NCBI RefSeq assembly: GCF_028435365.1
Contig: NZ_JAGTJJ010000002.1
Coordinates: forward strand, 682,001-746,000
Length of the DNA stretch: 64,000 nucleotides
From: Polyangium jinanense
GTDB lineage: Bacteria; Myxococcota; Polyangia; Polyangiales; Polyangiaceae
Direction of reading: 5' to 3'
Positions 7,905-15,954 of this stretch are shown here, in pieces. The translations under genes and the position numbers were made by a program. Each line of letters opens with the position of its first letter. Position 1 is the first letter of the stretch. The notes beneath the pieces are model-generated. The model made no database searches. It saw only the letters and a list, made by a program, of their open reading frames with translations, and was not told the origin of the DNA.

Positions 7905-9029
7905 ATGAAGTACGGCGCGATTTTTCTTGCACTTCTCGGGCTCGTCGCAATGGCCGAGGGCTGCGGTGACGACGGCGGGTCGGCCAATACGGGCGGCCTC
8001 GCGGGATCGGGCGCCGGCGCGGCCGGGGGCACGGGCGGCGCGGGCGGCGCCGGGGGCGACGGCGGCGCGGGGGGCGCGGGGGGCGCAGGAGGCGGCGCGG
8101 GGGGCGGGGGCGGCGCGAGTGTCTTTTTGAAATGCGGCGACGCGCCTCCGGCGGGCGCGCCCCTCGCGCCCGAGCCGCCCAAGTATTCGGGCGGCGAATG
8201 TCCCGCGCTCGTCTCCGGCCACAACCTCATCAAGAGTGGCGACGCCGACCGAGATTTTCGCCTCGTCGTCCCCACCGAAATCCTGCCCGACGAGCGCCTC
8301 CCCGTGATCTTCCTCTGGCACTGGCTCGGCGGCAGCGCCGATGATTTTTTCGAGAAAGGCCAGATCCAGGCGGCCGTCGACAGCCAGCGCTTCATCGCCG
8401 TCATCCCCGAATCGAAGGACGACATCACATTCAAATGGCCCTTCGACACCACGCAGACCCCGGCGCGCATGGAAGAGGAATTCGTCTTCTTCGACGACAT
8501 GCTCGCCTGCGTCTCGGCGCAGTTCAGCGTGAACAAGGAGTGTGTCGCCAGCGCCGGCGTCAGCGCCGGCGCGCTCTGGACGAGCCAGCTCGCGGGCGGC
8601 CGCGGGCAATACCTCTCGTCGATCATCTCGCTCTCCGGCGGCACGGGCGGCCTCATCAAGCCTTTCCCGAACCCCGAGCATCGCATGCCGGCGATCGTCC
8701 TCTGGGGCGGCCCCACCGACAATTGTTTCGGCGTCATGAACTTCGAGACCGCCTCGAAGGACCTCGAGAAGAACCTCGCCGAGCGGGGGCATTTCTTCCT
8801 CGAATGCGTTCACAACTGCGGCCACGCCGAGCCGCCCATCGACGCCATGAACGGGCTCACGAGCTACGCGTCGATGTGGCAGTTCGTCCTCGACCACCCC
8901 TACTGGCTCGGCGCCGGCGAATCACCTTATGCCAAGGGTTTGCCCGACATCTTCCCCACCTGGTGTGACATCGGCGCCGCGAGCGCCACGCCCCGCGAAG
9001 GGAGCTGCCCGACCGGCCCGGGCTGCTGA
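7905..9029 (+). CDS. Secreted lipoprotein esterase, alpha/beta-hydrolase (PHB depolymerase/feruloyl esterase-like)
   Basis: The predicted protein is 374 aa. The start ATG at 7905 has GGGAGG 8 nt upstream. A hydrophobic leader ends in a lipobox-like AEGC (Cys20), followed by about 55 residues of almost pure Gly/Ala, a surface linker common in myxobacterial lipoproteins. The catalytic domain has a strand plus oxyanion segment (VIFLWHWLGGSADDF), the nucleophile elbow GVSAGA (Ser about 220) and a late His in the HNCGHAEPP segment. This resembles the LpqC/PHB-depolymerase branch of alpha/beta hydrolases. Several Cys residues suggest disulfides outside the cytoplasm. The substrate is unknown; an extracellular polyester or feruloyl ester is plausible. 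Confidence 0.82.
   Translation: MKYGAIFLALLGLVAMAEGCGDDGGSANTGGLAGSGAGAAGGTGGAGGAGGDGGAGGAGGAGGGAGGGGGASVFLKCGDAPPAGAPLAPEPPKYSGGECPALVSGHNLIKSGDADRDFRLVVPTEILPDERLPVIFLWHWLGGSADDFFEKGQIQAAVDSQRFIAVIPESKDDITFKWPFDTTQTPARMEEEFVFFDDMLACVSAQFSVNKECVASAGVSAGALWTSQLAGGRGQYLSSIISLSGGTGGLIKPFPNPEHRMPAIVLWGGPTDNCFGVMNFETASKDLEKNLAERGHFFLECVHNCGHAEPPIDAMNGLTSYASMWQFVLDHPYWLGAGESPYAKGLPDIFPTWCDIGAASATPREGSCPTGPGC
7985..8118 (+). repeat. GGC/GCG low-complexity tract encoding a Gly/Ala linker
   Basis: A run of imperfect ggcggc/gcgggg triplet repeats inside the esterase gene encodes the Gly/Ala-rich spacer. Such tracts can change length by slippage. Confidence 0.8.
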
Positions 9030-9061
9030 GCCGAACACTCTCCGCAGCGAGCCCATCCTTG

Positions 9062-9080
9062 CGGAAAACAGGTTTTTCCG
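9062..9080 (+). terminator. Terminator-like hairpin after the esterase gene
   Basis: CGGAAAA (9062-9068) and TTTTCCG (9074-9080) form a perfect 7-bp stem with a 5-nt loop, 33 nt after the stop codon. The U-rich right arm resembles a short intrinsic terminator, but there is no further T run. Confidence 0.4.
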
Positions 9081-9175
9081 GACAGCGTCGAGAAAATGCA
9101 TTCAGCGTGACGTGCTGCTCGCCTAGATCGTAGTAGGGCTCTATTACGTAACGATCCGTGACGTCATGGGGCCGA

Positions 9176-11818
9176 ATGCACACGCATAGAACACAACGGT
9201 CCACGTCGCTCGGGCTCTTCCTGGCTGTCCTCTCGCCGTTCGCGGCGATCGCCGTGCATGCGTCACTCGAACGGTGGCTCGGCGAGCGTCCACCCTTGTC
9301 CCTCTTTTCCCTTGCGGTCGCCTTTCCGGCCGTGGTCGGCGGCCTCGGGCCCGGCCTGCTCGCCACGGCGCTCTGTGGCCTCGCTGTGCTCGCCCGCGGG
9401 GCGATGGCCGGCGGGAGCGCGCTCTTGCTCGTCGTGCCGTTCGTCGCGCTCGGCCTCGCCATTACCTGGATCGGCGAGCGTATGCGCCGCTCCGCTCGCC
9501 AGTTCGGCGATTGCACGACCCTGCTCGAGCGGCTGCGCGCCCGCGAGGTGCGCACGATGGGCGAGGTCGAGGTCCTGCGCGAGAGCGAGGAGCGATTTCG
9601 CGCCCTGGCGCAGGCCTCCTTCGATCCGCTGGTCCTCCATAGCGAGGGCGTGATCCTCGACGTCAACCAGGCCTTCACCGAGCTCTTCGGGTATGGTCGC
9701 GAGGAGGTTCTCGGGACCCGCAAGGAAATGCTCGCGCCCGAGGAATTTCGGCCTCTGATCGCGGAGCACAGCAAAAGCGGCGTCGAGACCGCGTACGAGG
9801 CCGTGCTCCAGCGCAAGAACGGCAGCCGATTCGTGGCCGAGCTTCGTGGCGGCAACGTCCATGTCAAGGGCCGTCCGGCGCGCGCGACGGTCATCCGCGA
9901 CCTCACGCCGCGCCACGCCGCCGAGAGCGCGGCACGCTGGACCGACGAGCTGTTCCGGCAGCTCTACGAGTGGATTCCCCTCGGTATGGCGCAGGCGGAT
10001 GTCAAGGACGGGCGCTTGCTCCGGGTCAACGCGTGTTACTGCGAGATCACCGGGTATTCGGCGACCGAGCTCCTCGGCAAGACCTTCAGCGAGCTCACGC
10101 ACCCCGAGGATCGTAACAAGGACGTGGCCGGGTACCGGGAGGCGGCGCGGGAAGGGCGGGTGTACCGCACCGAAAAGCGGTATCTCCGCAAGGACGGCAG
10201 CATCGCCTGGGTGCGTGTGCACGCCTTTTTCTTGCGGGACGTTCATGGGGTGATCACCACGTCGACCGCGGTGATCGAGGACATCACGCAAAGAAAGCGC
10301 AACGAGGAGGCGCTCCGCGAGATGCAGCGCTTGACCGAAGAGACGCTCGGCCTGCTCGACAGCCTCTTCGCGTATGCGCCCGTCGGCATCGCCCTGCTCG
10401 ATCGGGAATGCCGGTATGTCCAGGTCAACGAGAGTTTGGCGGTGATGAATGGTTTTTCGGTTGCCGAGCACCTCGGGCGCCGGGTCGTCGAGCTCGTCCC
10501 CGACCTCTGGTCCAAGGTCGAGGACGTGTACGCCCGTGTGCTCGCGGGAGAGCGGTTCCTCAACGTGGTCGTCTCCGGCGAGACGCGTGCGCGCCCGGAT
10601 GAGGTCCGGCAATGGTCATGCAATTATTATCCGATCCGGGCTCGCCAGGCGGACGACATCGTGGGCATCGGTATCCTGGTCCAGGACGTCACCGATCAGA
10701 CGCGCGCCGAGGAGGCCCTGCGCGAGGCCGATCGCCGCAAGGACGAATTCCTCGCCATGCTGGCGCACGAGCTCCGCAATCCGCTCGCGCCCATCAAGAC
10801 GGCCGTGGAGATCCAGAAGCAGCTCGAGCTCCGAGAGCCGCGGCTCTTGCGGTCCCGCGCCGTGATCGAGCGGCAGGTCGAGCACCTCGTGCGCCTGCTC
10901 GACGACCTGCTCGACGTCTCGCGGATCTCGCGCGGCCGGATCACGTTGCAAAGGGAGACGCACGAGCTCTGCGAGATCGTGGCCCAGGCGGTCGAATCGA
11001 CGATGCCGCTCATCGACGCCCGGAGCCACGAGCTCGTCCTCGCGCCTTGCCCGGAGCTACTCCATGTGAACGTCGACGCGGCGCGGCTCACGCAGGTCGT
11101 GGCCAATCTGCTGAACAACGCGGCCAAGTACACCGACGACGGCGGCTGCATCCACCTTTGCATCGAAAGGGGGCCCAGAAACGAAGCATTCATCCGGATC
11201 AAGGACAACGGCCGTGGGATCGACCCGAAGGACCTACCGCATGTATTCGACACATTCTATCAATCGACGCGCACCCTCGACCGCTCGGAAGGGGGGCTCG
11301 GAATCGGGCTCTCTCTCGTTCGCCGCCTCGTCGAGCTACATGGCGGAAGGGTCGAAGCCCATAGCGAGGGGCTGGGAAAAGGCAGCGAATTCATCGTCCG
11401 TCTCGCCCTCGAGGAGGTCCCGATGACGCTCCCGCACGAAACCGATCTCCCCTTGTCCGGCCAGAGCCGCCGCGTCCTCGTCGTCGACGACAACATCGAC
11501 GCGGCCGAGACCATGGCCGCGCTGCTCGAAACCCTCGGCCACGAGGTCGCCGTCGCGCACGACGGAGAGGCGGCCCTCGAGGCCGTCTCGAACGGCCGTC
11601 CCGAGATCGTCCTGCTCGACATCGGCCTGCCGCGCATGGACGGTTACGAGGTTTGCCGGCGCCTGCGCGACGGTGACGCCACGCGCCCCTTCATCGTCGC
11701 CGTCACCGGCTACGGCCAGGCCGAGGACCGCGATCGCGCCTTGAAAGCAGGCTTCAACGCCCACCTCGTCAAGCCCGCGAGCTTCGACGCCATCCAGGAG
11801 GTCCTCCGCGCCGCCTGA
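9176..11818 (+). CDS. Membrane hybrid histidine kinase with three PAS domains and a receiver
   Basis: The sensor is 880 aa from the ATG at 9176; an in-frame GTG at 9158 is possible, and neither has a strong Shine-Dalgarno. The N-terminal 100 aa hold three hydrophobic helices (about 12-28, 42-72 and 80-98), suggesting a membrane anchor. PAS/PAC domains follow at about 138-245, 258-378 and 392-515. HisKA contains FLAMLAHELRNP with the phospho-acceptor His531, and the ATPase domain shows the N box NLLNNAAKYTDD, G1 DNGRGID and G2 GGLGIGLSL. A C-terminal receiver has VVDDN and the phospho-acceptor Asp815 in LLDIGLPRMDG. No output domain or adjacent response regulator is present, so signalling probably continues by phosphorelay elsewhere. 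Two palindromes (TTACGTAA at 9144, TGACGTCA at 9159) lie in its leader. Confidence 0.93.
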   Translation: MHTHRTQRSTSLGLFLAVLSPFAAIAVHASLERWLGERPPLSLFSLAVAFPAVVGGLGPGLLATALCGLAVLARGAMAGGSALLLVVPFVALGLAITWIGERMRRSARQFGDCTTLLERLRAREVRTMGEVEVLRESEERFRALAQASFDPLVLHSEGVILDVNQAFTELFGYGREEVLGTRKEMLAPEEFRPLIAEHSKSGVETAYEAVLQRKNGSRFVAELRGGNVHVKGRPARATVIRDLTPRHAAESAARWTDELFRQLYEWIPLGMAQADVKDGRLLRVNACYCEITGYSATELLGKTFSELTHPEDRNKDVAGYREAAREGRVYRTEKRYLRKDGSIAWVRVHAFFLRDVHGVITTSTAVIEDITQRKRNEEALREMQRLTEETLGLLDSLFAYAPVGIALLDRECRYVQVNESLAVMNGFSVAEHLGRRVVELVPDLWSKVEDVYARVLAGERFLNVVVSGETRARPDEVRQWSCNYYPIRARQADDIVGIGILVQDVTDQTRAEEALREADRRKDEFLAMLAHELRNPLAPIKTAVEIQKQLELREPRLLRSRAVIERQVEHLVRLLDDLLDVSRISRGRITLQRETHELCEIVAQAVESTMPLIDARSHELVLAPCPELLHVNVDAARLTQVVANLLNNAAKYTDDGGCIHLCIERGPRNEAFIRIKDNGRGIDPKDLPHVFDTFYQSTRTLDRSEGGLGIGLSLVRRLVELHGGRVEAHSEGLGKGSEFIVRLALEEVPMTLPHETDLPLSGQSRRVLVVDDNIDAAETMAALLETLGHEVAVAHDGEAALEAVSNGRPEIVLLDIGLPRMDGYEVCRRLRDGDATRPFIVAVTGYGQAEDRDRALKAGFNAHLVKPASFDAIQEVLRAA

Positions 11819-11849
11819 GCCCTCTCTCCAAAACCAGCCTGGATCCAGC

Positions 11850-11870
11850 CTCGGACAATATTCGTCCGAG
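11850..11870 (+). terminator. Terminator-like hairpin after the hybrid kinase
   Basis: CTCGGAC (11850-11856) and GTCCGAG (11864-11870) form a perfect 7-bp stem around an AT-rich 7-nt loop, about 30 nt after the stop codon. No T run follows. Confidence 0.35.
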
Positions 11871-11949
11871 CCTCTCCAAGTTCTCCACACCTGAACGCTT
11901 TCCGCGTGGTAGACGGACGAGCAGGCTCCTTTCGGGGCCACCCCGTCGA

Positions 11950-12699
11950 ATGTCCAGCGGCAAGCGCCACACGAAACCGTCGGATCCAGCCTTTGGCCCC
12001 GCCAAGCGCGTGTCCGAGCTCGTCTCGGGCACCGATCCGGAGGCGCAGAAGGCGCTCGCCGCCCAGCACCACGCGCGGGCGCGGCGGCCTCGCTCGGTCA
12101 AGAGCATGCCCGCCGTACGTCCGGACGAGCGGGGCTCGGGGACGTATCTGCGCGTCGCCCCGACACGCTCGCGGGTCCTCAACGCCTTCCTGCACGAGGC
12201 TGGCGTGGCCGGGCTGCTCTCGCCGGACGTCACGGTCCTCGACGAGCAGGCGCTCGCCCCGCGCCTCGTCGAGCTCGCCCGGAAGTACTTCGCGCCCATG
12301 CTCGCCGCGGCCGGGAACGTCGAGGGCGCCCTCCGCATCGCCGCGGAGCTCCCGGCGGTCACGAGCGAGCGGGGCGCGCGCCTGGTCGTGCGTCGCGCCC
12401 TCTCCGCGCCGGGTCCGCTCGGCGCGTGCGCCCGGGATTATGAGGAACACCGGCGCAAGACGGGCGCGCCTGAGCAGGACGACCTCGAAGGCCAGGCCAT
12501 CCTCGCCGCGTTCGCCGGCCGTGTCGTGGCCCAGGCCGAGCGCCTCCTTGGCCCGCACGTGCGTGAAGAGGTGCAGGCCACGTTGCGCAAACTCGCGCCT
12601 CCCCGCACGGAGGGGAGGCCTGCGCGCAAGCCTTCGGTGCGCATGCCGGCGTCCGCGGGGCAGGGCGCGCCGCCCGGCAAGAAGCGCTCTCTCGGCTGA
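11950..12699 (+). CDS. Hypothetical basic protein
   Basis: I do not recognise this 249-aa protein. It has no signal peptide and no membrane segment. Both ends (1-60 and 215-249) are Lys/Arg/Pro-rich and probably disordered, while residues 65-210 look helical and Ala/Leu-rich. The coding frame is supported by strong G/C bias at third positions across its length and by the absence of a better frame on either strand. No clear ribosome-binding site precedes the ATG. It lies between the hybrid kinase and the dienelactone hydrolase, 33 bp from the latter, with no evident functional link. A nucleic-acid-associated role is possible from its charge, but this is speculation. Confidence 0.6.
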   Translation: MSSGKRHTKPSDPAFGPAKRVSELVSGTDPEAQKALAAQHHARARRPRSVKSMPAVRPDERGSGTYLRVAPTRSRVLNAFLHEAGVAGLLSPDVTVLDEQALAPRLVELARKYFAPMLAAAGNVEGALRIAAELPAVTSERGARLVVRRALSAPGPLGACARDYEEHRRKTGAPEQDDLEGQAILAAFAGRVVAQAERLLGPHVREEVQATLRKLAPPRTEGRPARKPSVRMPASAGQGAPPGKKRSLG

Positions 12700-12732
12700 G
12701 GATGCGGCCCCCCCGTGGTAGAAGGGGGCTTC

Positions 12733-13449
12733 ATGGATCAGCGCGAGATCAGGTTTCCTTGCGACGACGGCTTTTCGATGCGGGGCATCCTCACGCTGCC
12801 GGACCGGCAGGAGCCGGGCCCCGGGCTTTTGCTCATCTACGAGGTGTTCGGCCTCAATGAGGAGATGAAGCGCGTCGCGCGGGAGTTCGCCGAGGCGGGG
12901 TACGTCGTGCTGATCCCGGACCTCTTTCACCGCGGCCCGAAGCTCCTCTGCGTCGCGCGTGCGATTCGCTCGATCGTCAAGCAAAGCGGCCGTCCGCTCG
13001 ATGATCTCGACGCGGCGAGGCGGTATCTCGCGTCGCGCCCCGAGGTGGACGCCAAGCGGCTCGGCGTGGTCGGCTTTTGCATGGGCGGCGGCTTCGCGAT
13101 CGTGCTCGCGATGCGGGGCCATTACAAGGTTGCTGCACCTTTCTATGGCGAAGTCCCCGAGGATCTGCCGAGCGCCTGCCCGACGGTGGCGAGCTTTGGC
13201 GGGCTCGACGAGCCTCTGCGCGACGCGCCCGTGCGCTTGCGGAGGAGCCTCGACAAGCTCGGCGTCCCCGCGGACATCAAGGTCTACGAGGACGCGGGTC
13301 ATTCGTTTTACACGCGCATCGAGGGCCCGATTCTCCAGAAGATCGGCCCGCTCCTGCCGATGCACGCCGGCTACCACGAGCCTTCCGCGCTCGACGCGAA
13401 GGATCGCGTCCTCGCGTTCTTCCAGAAGCATCTCGATCCTGTGGTGTAA
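12733..13449 (+). CDS. Dienelactone hydrolase family protein
   Basis: This 238-aa cytoplasmic alpha/beta hydrolase belongs to the dienelactone hydrolase family. The nucleophile is a cysteine, Cys116 in GFCMGGGFA, as in true dienelactone hydrolases, with Asp159 (FGGLDEP) and His190 (EDAGHSFYTR) completing the triad. The start ATG at 12733 has GGGGG close upstream and is preferred to the GTG at 12715. Characterised members open the lactone ring in chlorocatechol breakdown, but most genomic homologues have unknown substrates. Nothing nearby suggests an aromatic-degradation cluster, so a housekeeping esterase or lactonase role is as likely. Confidence 0.9.
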   Translation: MDQREIRFPCDDGFSMRGILTLPDRQEPGPGLLLIYEVFGLNEEMKRVAREFAEAGYVVLIPDLFHRGPKLLCVARAIRSIVKQSGRPLDDLDAARRYLASRPEVDAKRLGVVGFCMGGGFAIVLAMRGHYKVAAPFYGEVPEDLPSACPTVASFGGLDEPLRDAPVRLRRSLDKLGVPADIKVYEDAGHSFYTRIEGPILQKIGPLLPMHAGYHEPSALDAKDRVLAFFQKHLDPVV

Positions 13450-13475
13450 TGTAGCACATTGTAGACCGTGATTTT

Positions 13476-13499
13476 CCCGTTTCTCGGGTGCGATTTTTT
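13476..13499 (+). terminator. Short hairpin followed by a T6 run
   Basis: CCCG-tttct-CGGG (13476-13488) is followed after 5 nt by TTTTTT (13494-13499), 26 nt after the hydrolase stop codon. The stem is only 4 bp, so this is a weak intrinsic terminator candidate that would isolate the following STAS gene. Confidence 0.35.
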
Positions 13500-13523
13500 C
13501 GTGCTCGATCTATCGTCGGCGCC

Positions 13524-14597
13524 ATGAATTCGAAGCTTCAGGTGGCCGGCATCGACATCGAGTGGCGGGAGGAGGAGGGGCTTTGCTTGTGGGGCGGTGC
13601 GCCGGTGATGACGGCGTGGATCGAGAGCACCATGGCGGGGCTGCTCACGACGGTGCAGAGAATGGTCGGGGCCGAGCGGTTCGATCTCGCGATGCAGCAG
13701 GGGGGGCGCGACAGCGTCGAGCGTGATTGGCGCATGATTACCTCGGCGCCGACGTTCGAGGAGGGGTTCGAAAGGCTCATCCGGGTCGCGGCGGTGGCGG
13801 GCTGGGGGCGCTGGGAGCTCGTTTCGGTCGACCTCGCCGCGCGTGAGGCCCGGGTGCGGGTCCACAACAACTGGGAATCGGTCGCGCAGCGCGCGCTCGG
13901 GGTCTCCTGGGGTGCGTCCTTCGTCGCGGGCAAGCTCTCCGGAATTTTTCAGCGCCATTTCGGGGTTCCGACCTGCTGGGCCGAGCAGACGCGGTTCGCG
14001 GTGGACGGCGACGCCTACGACGAATTCGTCGTCCGGCCCTCGGACAGGACGCTCGAAGATCGGCTCGACGCGCTCTTTCAATCGGATCAGGTCACGAAGG
14101 CAGACCTCGCGGTGGCGCTCGAGCGCGTGCGCAAGGAGGTCGAGGAGCGGTCGCTGGCCGAGCGCGAGCTCAGGGAAAAACTCGAGCTCATCGCGCGGCA
14201 GGAGGAGGCGATCCGGGTGCTCTCGACCCCGATCATCGAGGTCTGGGACGGCGTGCTCACGGTCCCGCTCTTCGGCGTGGTCGATGCGAGGCGCGCGGCC
14301 GAGATGATGGAGCGGCTGCTCGACGCGATCATGCACAAAGGCGCGCGTGTCGCGATCATCGATTTGACGGGCGTCGACACGATCGACGCGGAGACGGCCG
14401 ATCACATCGGAAGGCTCGTGCGCGCGGCGGAGCTGGTCGGCGCGAAATGCATCATCACGGGCATTCGCCCCGCGGTCGCGCAGACGATGGTCGAAATCGG
14501 GATCGACCTCACGAGAATCGCCACGCTATCGACGCTGCGCGAGGCATTGCGCCGCTTCATGCGTCCGGTGGATCCGCAAAAGCCCAAAAATTCCTGA
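13524..14597 (+). CDS. V4R-like plus STAS domain protein, RsbR-type regulator (copy 1)
   Basis: This cytoplasmic regulator has 357 aa. Residues 75-172 resemble a V4R/4-vinyl-reductase small-molecule sensor (GWGRWELV, FGVPTCWAEQ, GDAYDEFVV). A charged coiled coil follows (about 185-232). Residues 233-345 are a STAS domain of the RsbR stressosome class (VAIIDLTGVDTIDAETADHI, ITGIRPAVAQTMV). Such proteins normally hold or release anti-sigma or switch-kinase partners according to phosphorylation. The residue aligned with the first RsbR phospho-threonine is Ala289 here (IDA), whereas the tandem copy has Thr289. The next gene, 212 bp on, is a clear paralogue. No RsbS/RsbT partner is encoded in this window. 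Confidence 0.85.
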   Translation: MNSKLQVAGIDIEWREEEGLCLWGGAPVMTAWIESTMAGLLTTVQRMVGAERFDLAMQQGGRDSVERDWRMITSAPTFEEGFERLIRVAAVAGWGRWELVSVDLAAREARVRVHNNWESVAQRALGVSWGASFVAGKLSGIFQRHFGVPTCWAEQTRFAVDGDAYDEFVVRPSDRTLEDRLDALFQSDQVTKADLAVALERVRKEVEERSLAERELREKLELIARQEEAIRVLSTPIIEVWDGVLTVPLFGVVDARRAAEMMERLLDAIMHKGARVAIIDLTGVDTIDAETADHIGRLVRAAELVGAKCIITGIRPAVAQTMVEIGIDLTRIATLSTLREALRRFMRPVDPQKPKNS

Positions 14598-14809
14598 CCA
14601 CGTGGGAGCCGCGTGAGCGCCCGCGCCTCGCTCTGGCGAAGGCGCGCCTGCACCGTTTTCCAGGTACACGGTCACGATTGCAGAGCAGTGTCAGCCCGTT
14701 GTCACTCGTGATGGCGGCGTACTACGCTATGGCTGCAACTTTTGATTTCGCTGGCTTGATTTCGGCGCCCGCGATACGCTCTTCTTTCACTGCAAGGTGA
14801 GTCCGAAAG

Positions 14810-15874
14810 ATGGGCGACAAGATCTCTGTCGGGGGAATCGATGTCGAGTGGGACGCCGAGAAAGGCGTATGCACCTGGGCCGGCTCTCCCGCCGTGACGA
14901 TGTGGACGAAATCGTCCATCGCCGGGCTCTTGTCCGGTTTTCACCGGATGGTGGGCACCGAGCGGTTCCGGCTCGCGCTCCATGGCGGCGGCCGCGACAG
15001 CACGGACGAAGATTGGGCCGTCATTGCCGCGGGGCCCACGTTCGAAAAGGGCTTCGAGGCGCTCGCGGCGATCGCCTCTTCGGCGGGCTGGGGGCGCTGG
15101 GAGCTCGTGGTCGCCGACCTGAAAACCGGCGAGGCGCGCGTCCGGGTCCACAATGGCTGGGAGTCGATGGCGCAGCGCGCGATCGAGGCCGATTGGGGCT
15201 CTGCCTACGTGGGCGGTAAATTCGCCGGGATTTTTCAGCGTTATTTCGGAGTTCCGTCCTGCTGGGCCGAGCAGACGGCGTTCGCCTCCAAGGGCGACGC
15301 CTACGACGAGTTCGTCATCCGGGCTTCGGAGAGGAGCCTCGAAGACCGGCTCGACGCGCTCTTTCATTCGGACCAGGCCACGAAGGCGGACCTCGCGGTG
15401 GCGCTCGAGCGCGTGCGCAAGGAAGTCGAGGAACGGTCGCTGGCCGAGCGCGAGCTCAGGGAAAAACTCGAGCTCATCGCGCGGCAAGAGGAGGCGATCC
15501 GGGAGCTCTCGACCCCGATCATCGAGGTCTGGGACGGCGTGCTCACGCTGCCGCTTTTCGGCGTGGTCGATAGCCAGCGCGCGGCCGAGATGATGGAGCG
15601 GCTGCTCGACGCGATCACCAAAAAGGTCGCGACGTACGCGATCATCGATCTCACGGGCGTCGACATCGTGGATACCTCGACGGCCGATCACATCGGGCGG
15701 CTCGTGCGCGCGGCCGAGCTGCTCGGCGCACGCTGCATCATCACGGGCATCCGGCCGGCGGTCGCGCAGACGATGGTGCAGATCGGGATCGATCTCACGA
15801 AGATCATCACGCTCTCGACGCTGCGCGAGGCGCTCCGGCGCTGCATGCGTTCGAGCGAGACGGGCCGCAAGTAA
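14810..15874 (+). CDS. V4R-like plus STAS domain protein, RsbR-type regulator (copy 2)
   Basis: This 354-aa paralogue of the preceding gene has the same architecture: V4R-like sensor (about 75-172), coiled coil (185-232, almost identical in sequence to copy 1) and STAS (233-345). Residue numbering matches copy 1 without gaps through about residue 340, so the pair arose by tandem duplication. Sensor domains have diverged more than the coiled coil and STAS parts, which suggests that the copies sense different ligands but dock to the same partner. Copy 2 keeps Thr289 (VDTSTADHI) at the site aligned with the first RsbR phospho-threonine. The start is ATG at 14810. A G/C-rich stretch with five T's follows the stop codon. 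Confidence 0.86.
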   Translation: MGDKISVGGIDVEWDAEKGVCTWAGSPAVTMWTKSSIAGLLSGFHRMVGTERFRLALHGGGRDSTDEDWAVIAAGPTFEKGFEALAAIASSAGWGRWELVVADLKTGEARVRVHNGWESMAQRAIEADWGSAYVGGKFAGIFQRYFGVPSCWAEQTAFASKGDAYDEFVIRASERSLEDRLDALFHSDQATKADLAVALERVRKEVEERSLAERELREKLELIARQEEAIRELSTPIIEVWDGVLTLPLFGVVDSQRAAEMMERLLDAITKKVATYAIIDLTGVDIVDTSTADHIGRLVRAAELLGARCIITGIRPAVAQTMVQIGIDLTKIITLSTLREALRRCMRSSETGRK

Positions 15875-15954
15875 CGGCCGGGCCGAGCGTTTTTCCAAAC
15901 GCCATCGCGCGCCAGCCGTTCCTCCCGCATACTTCGCGCCGAGGAGGCCCCGCG

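Noticed and set aside
9144..9166. Palindromes TTACGTAA and TGACGTCA before the hybrid kinase
   Set aside because: Both are only 8 bp and could occur by chance. TGACGTCA overlaps the alternative GTG start codon. I do not claim an operator.
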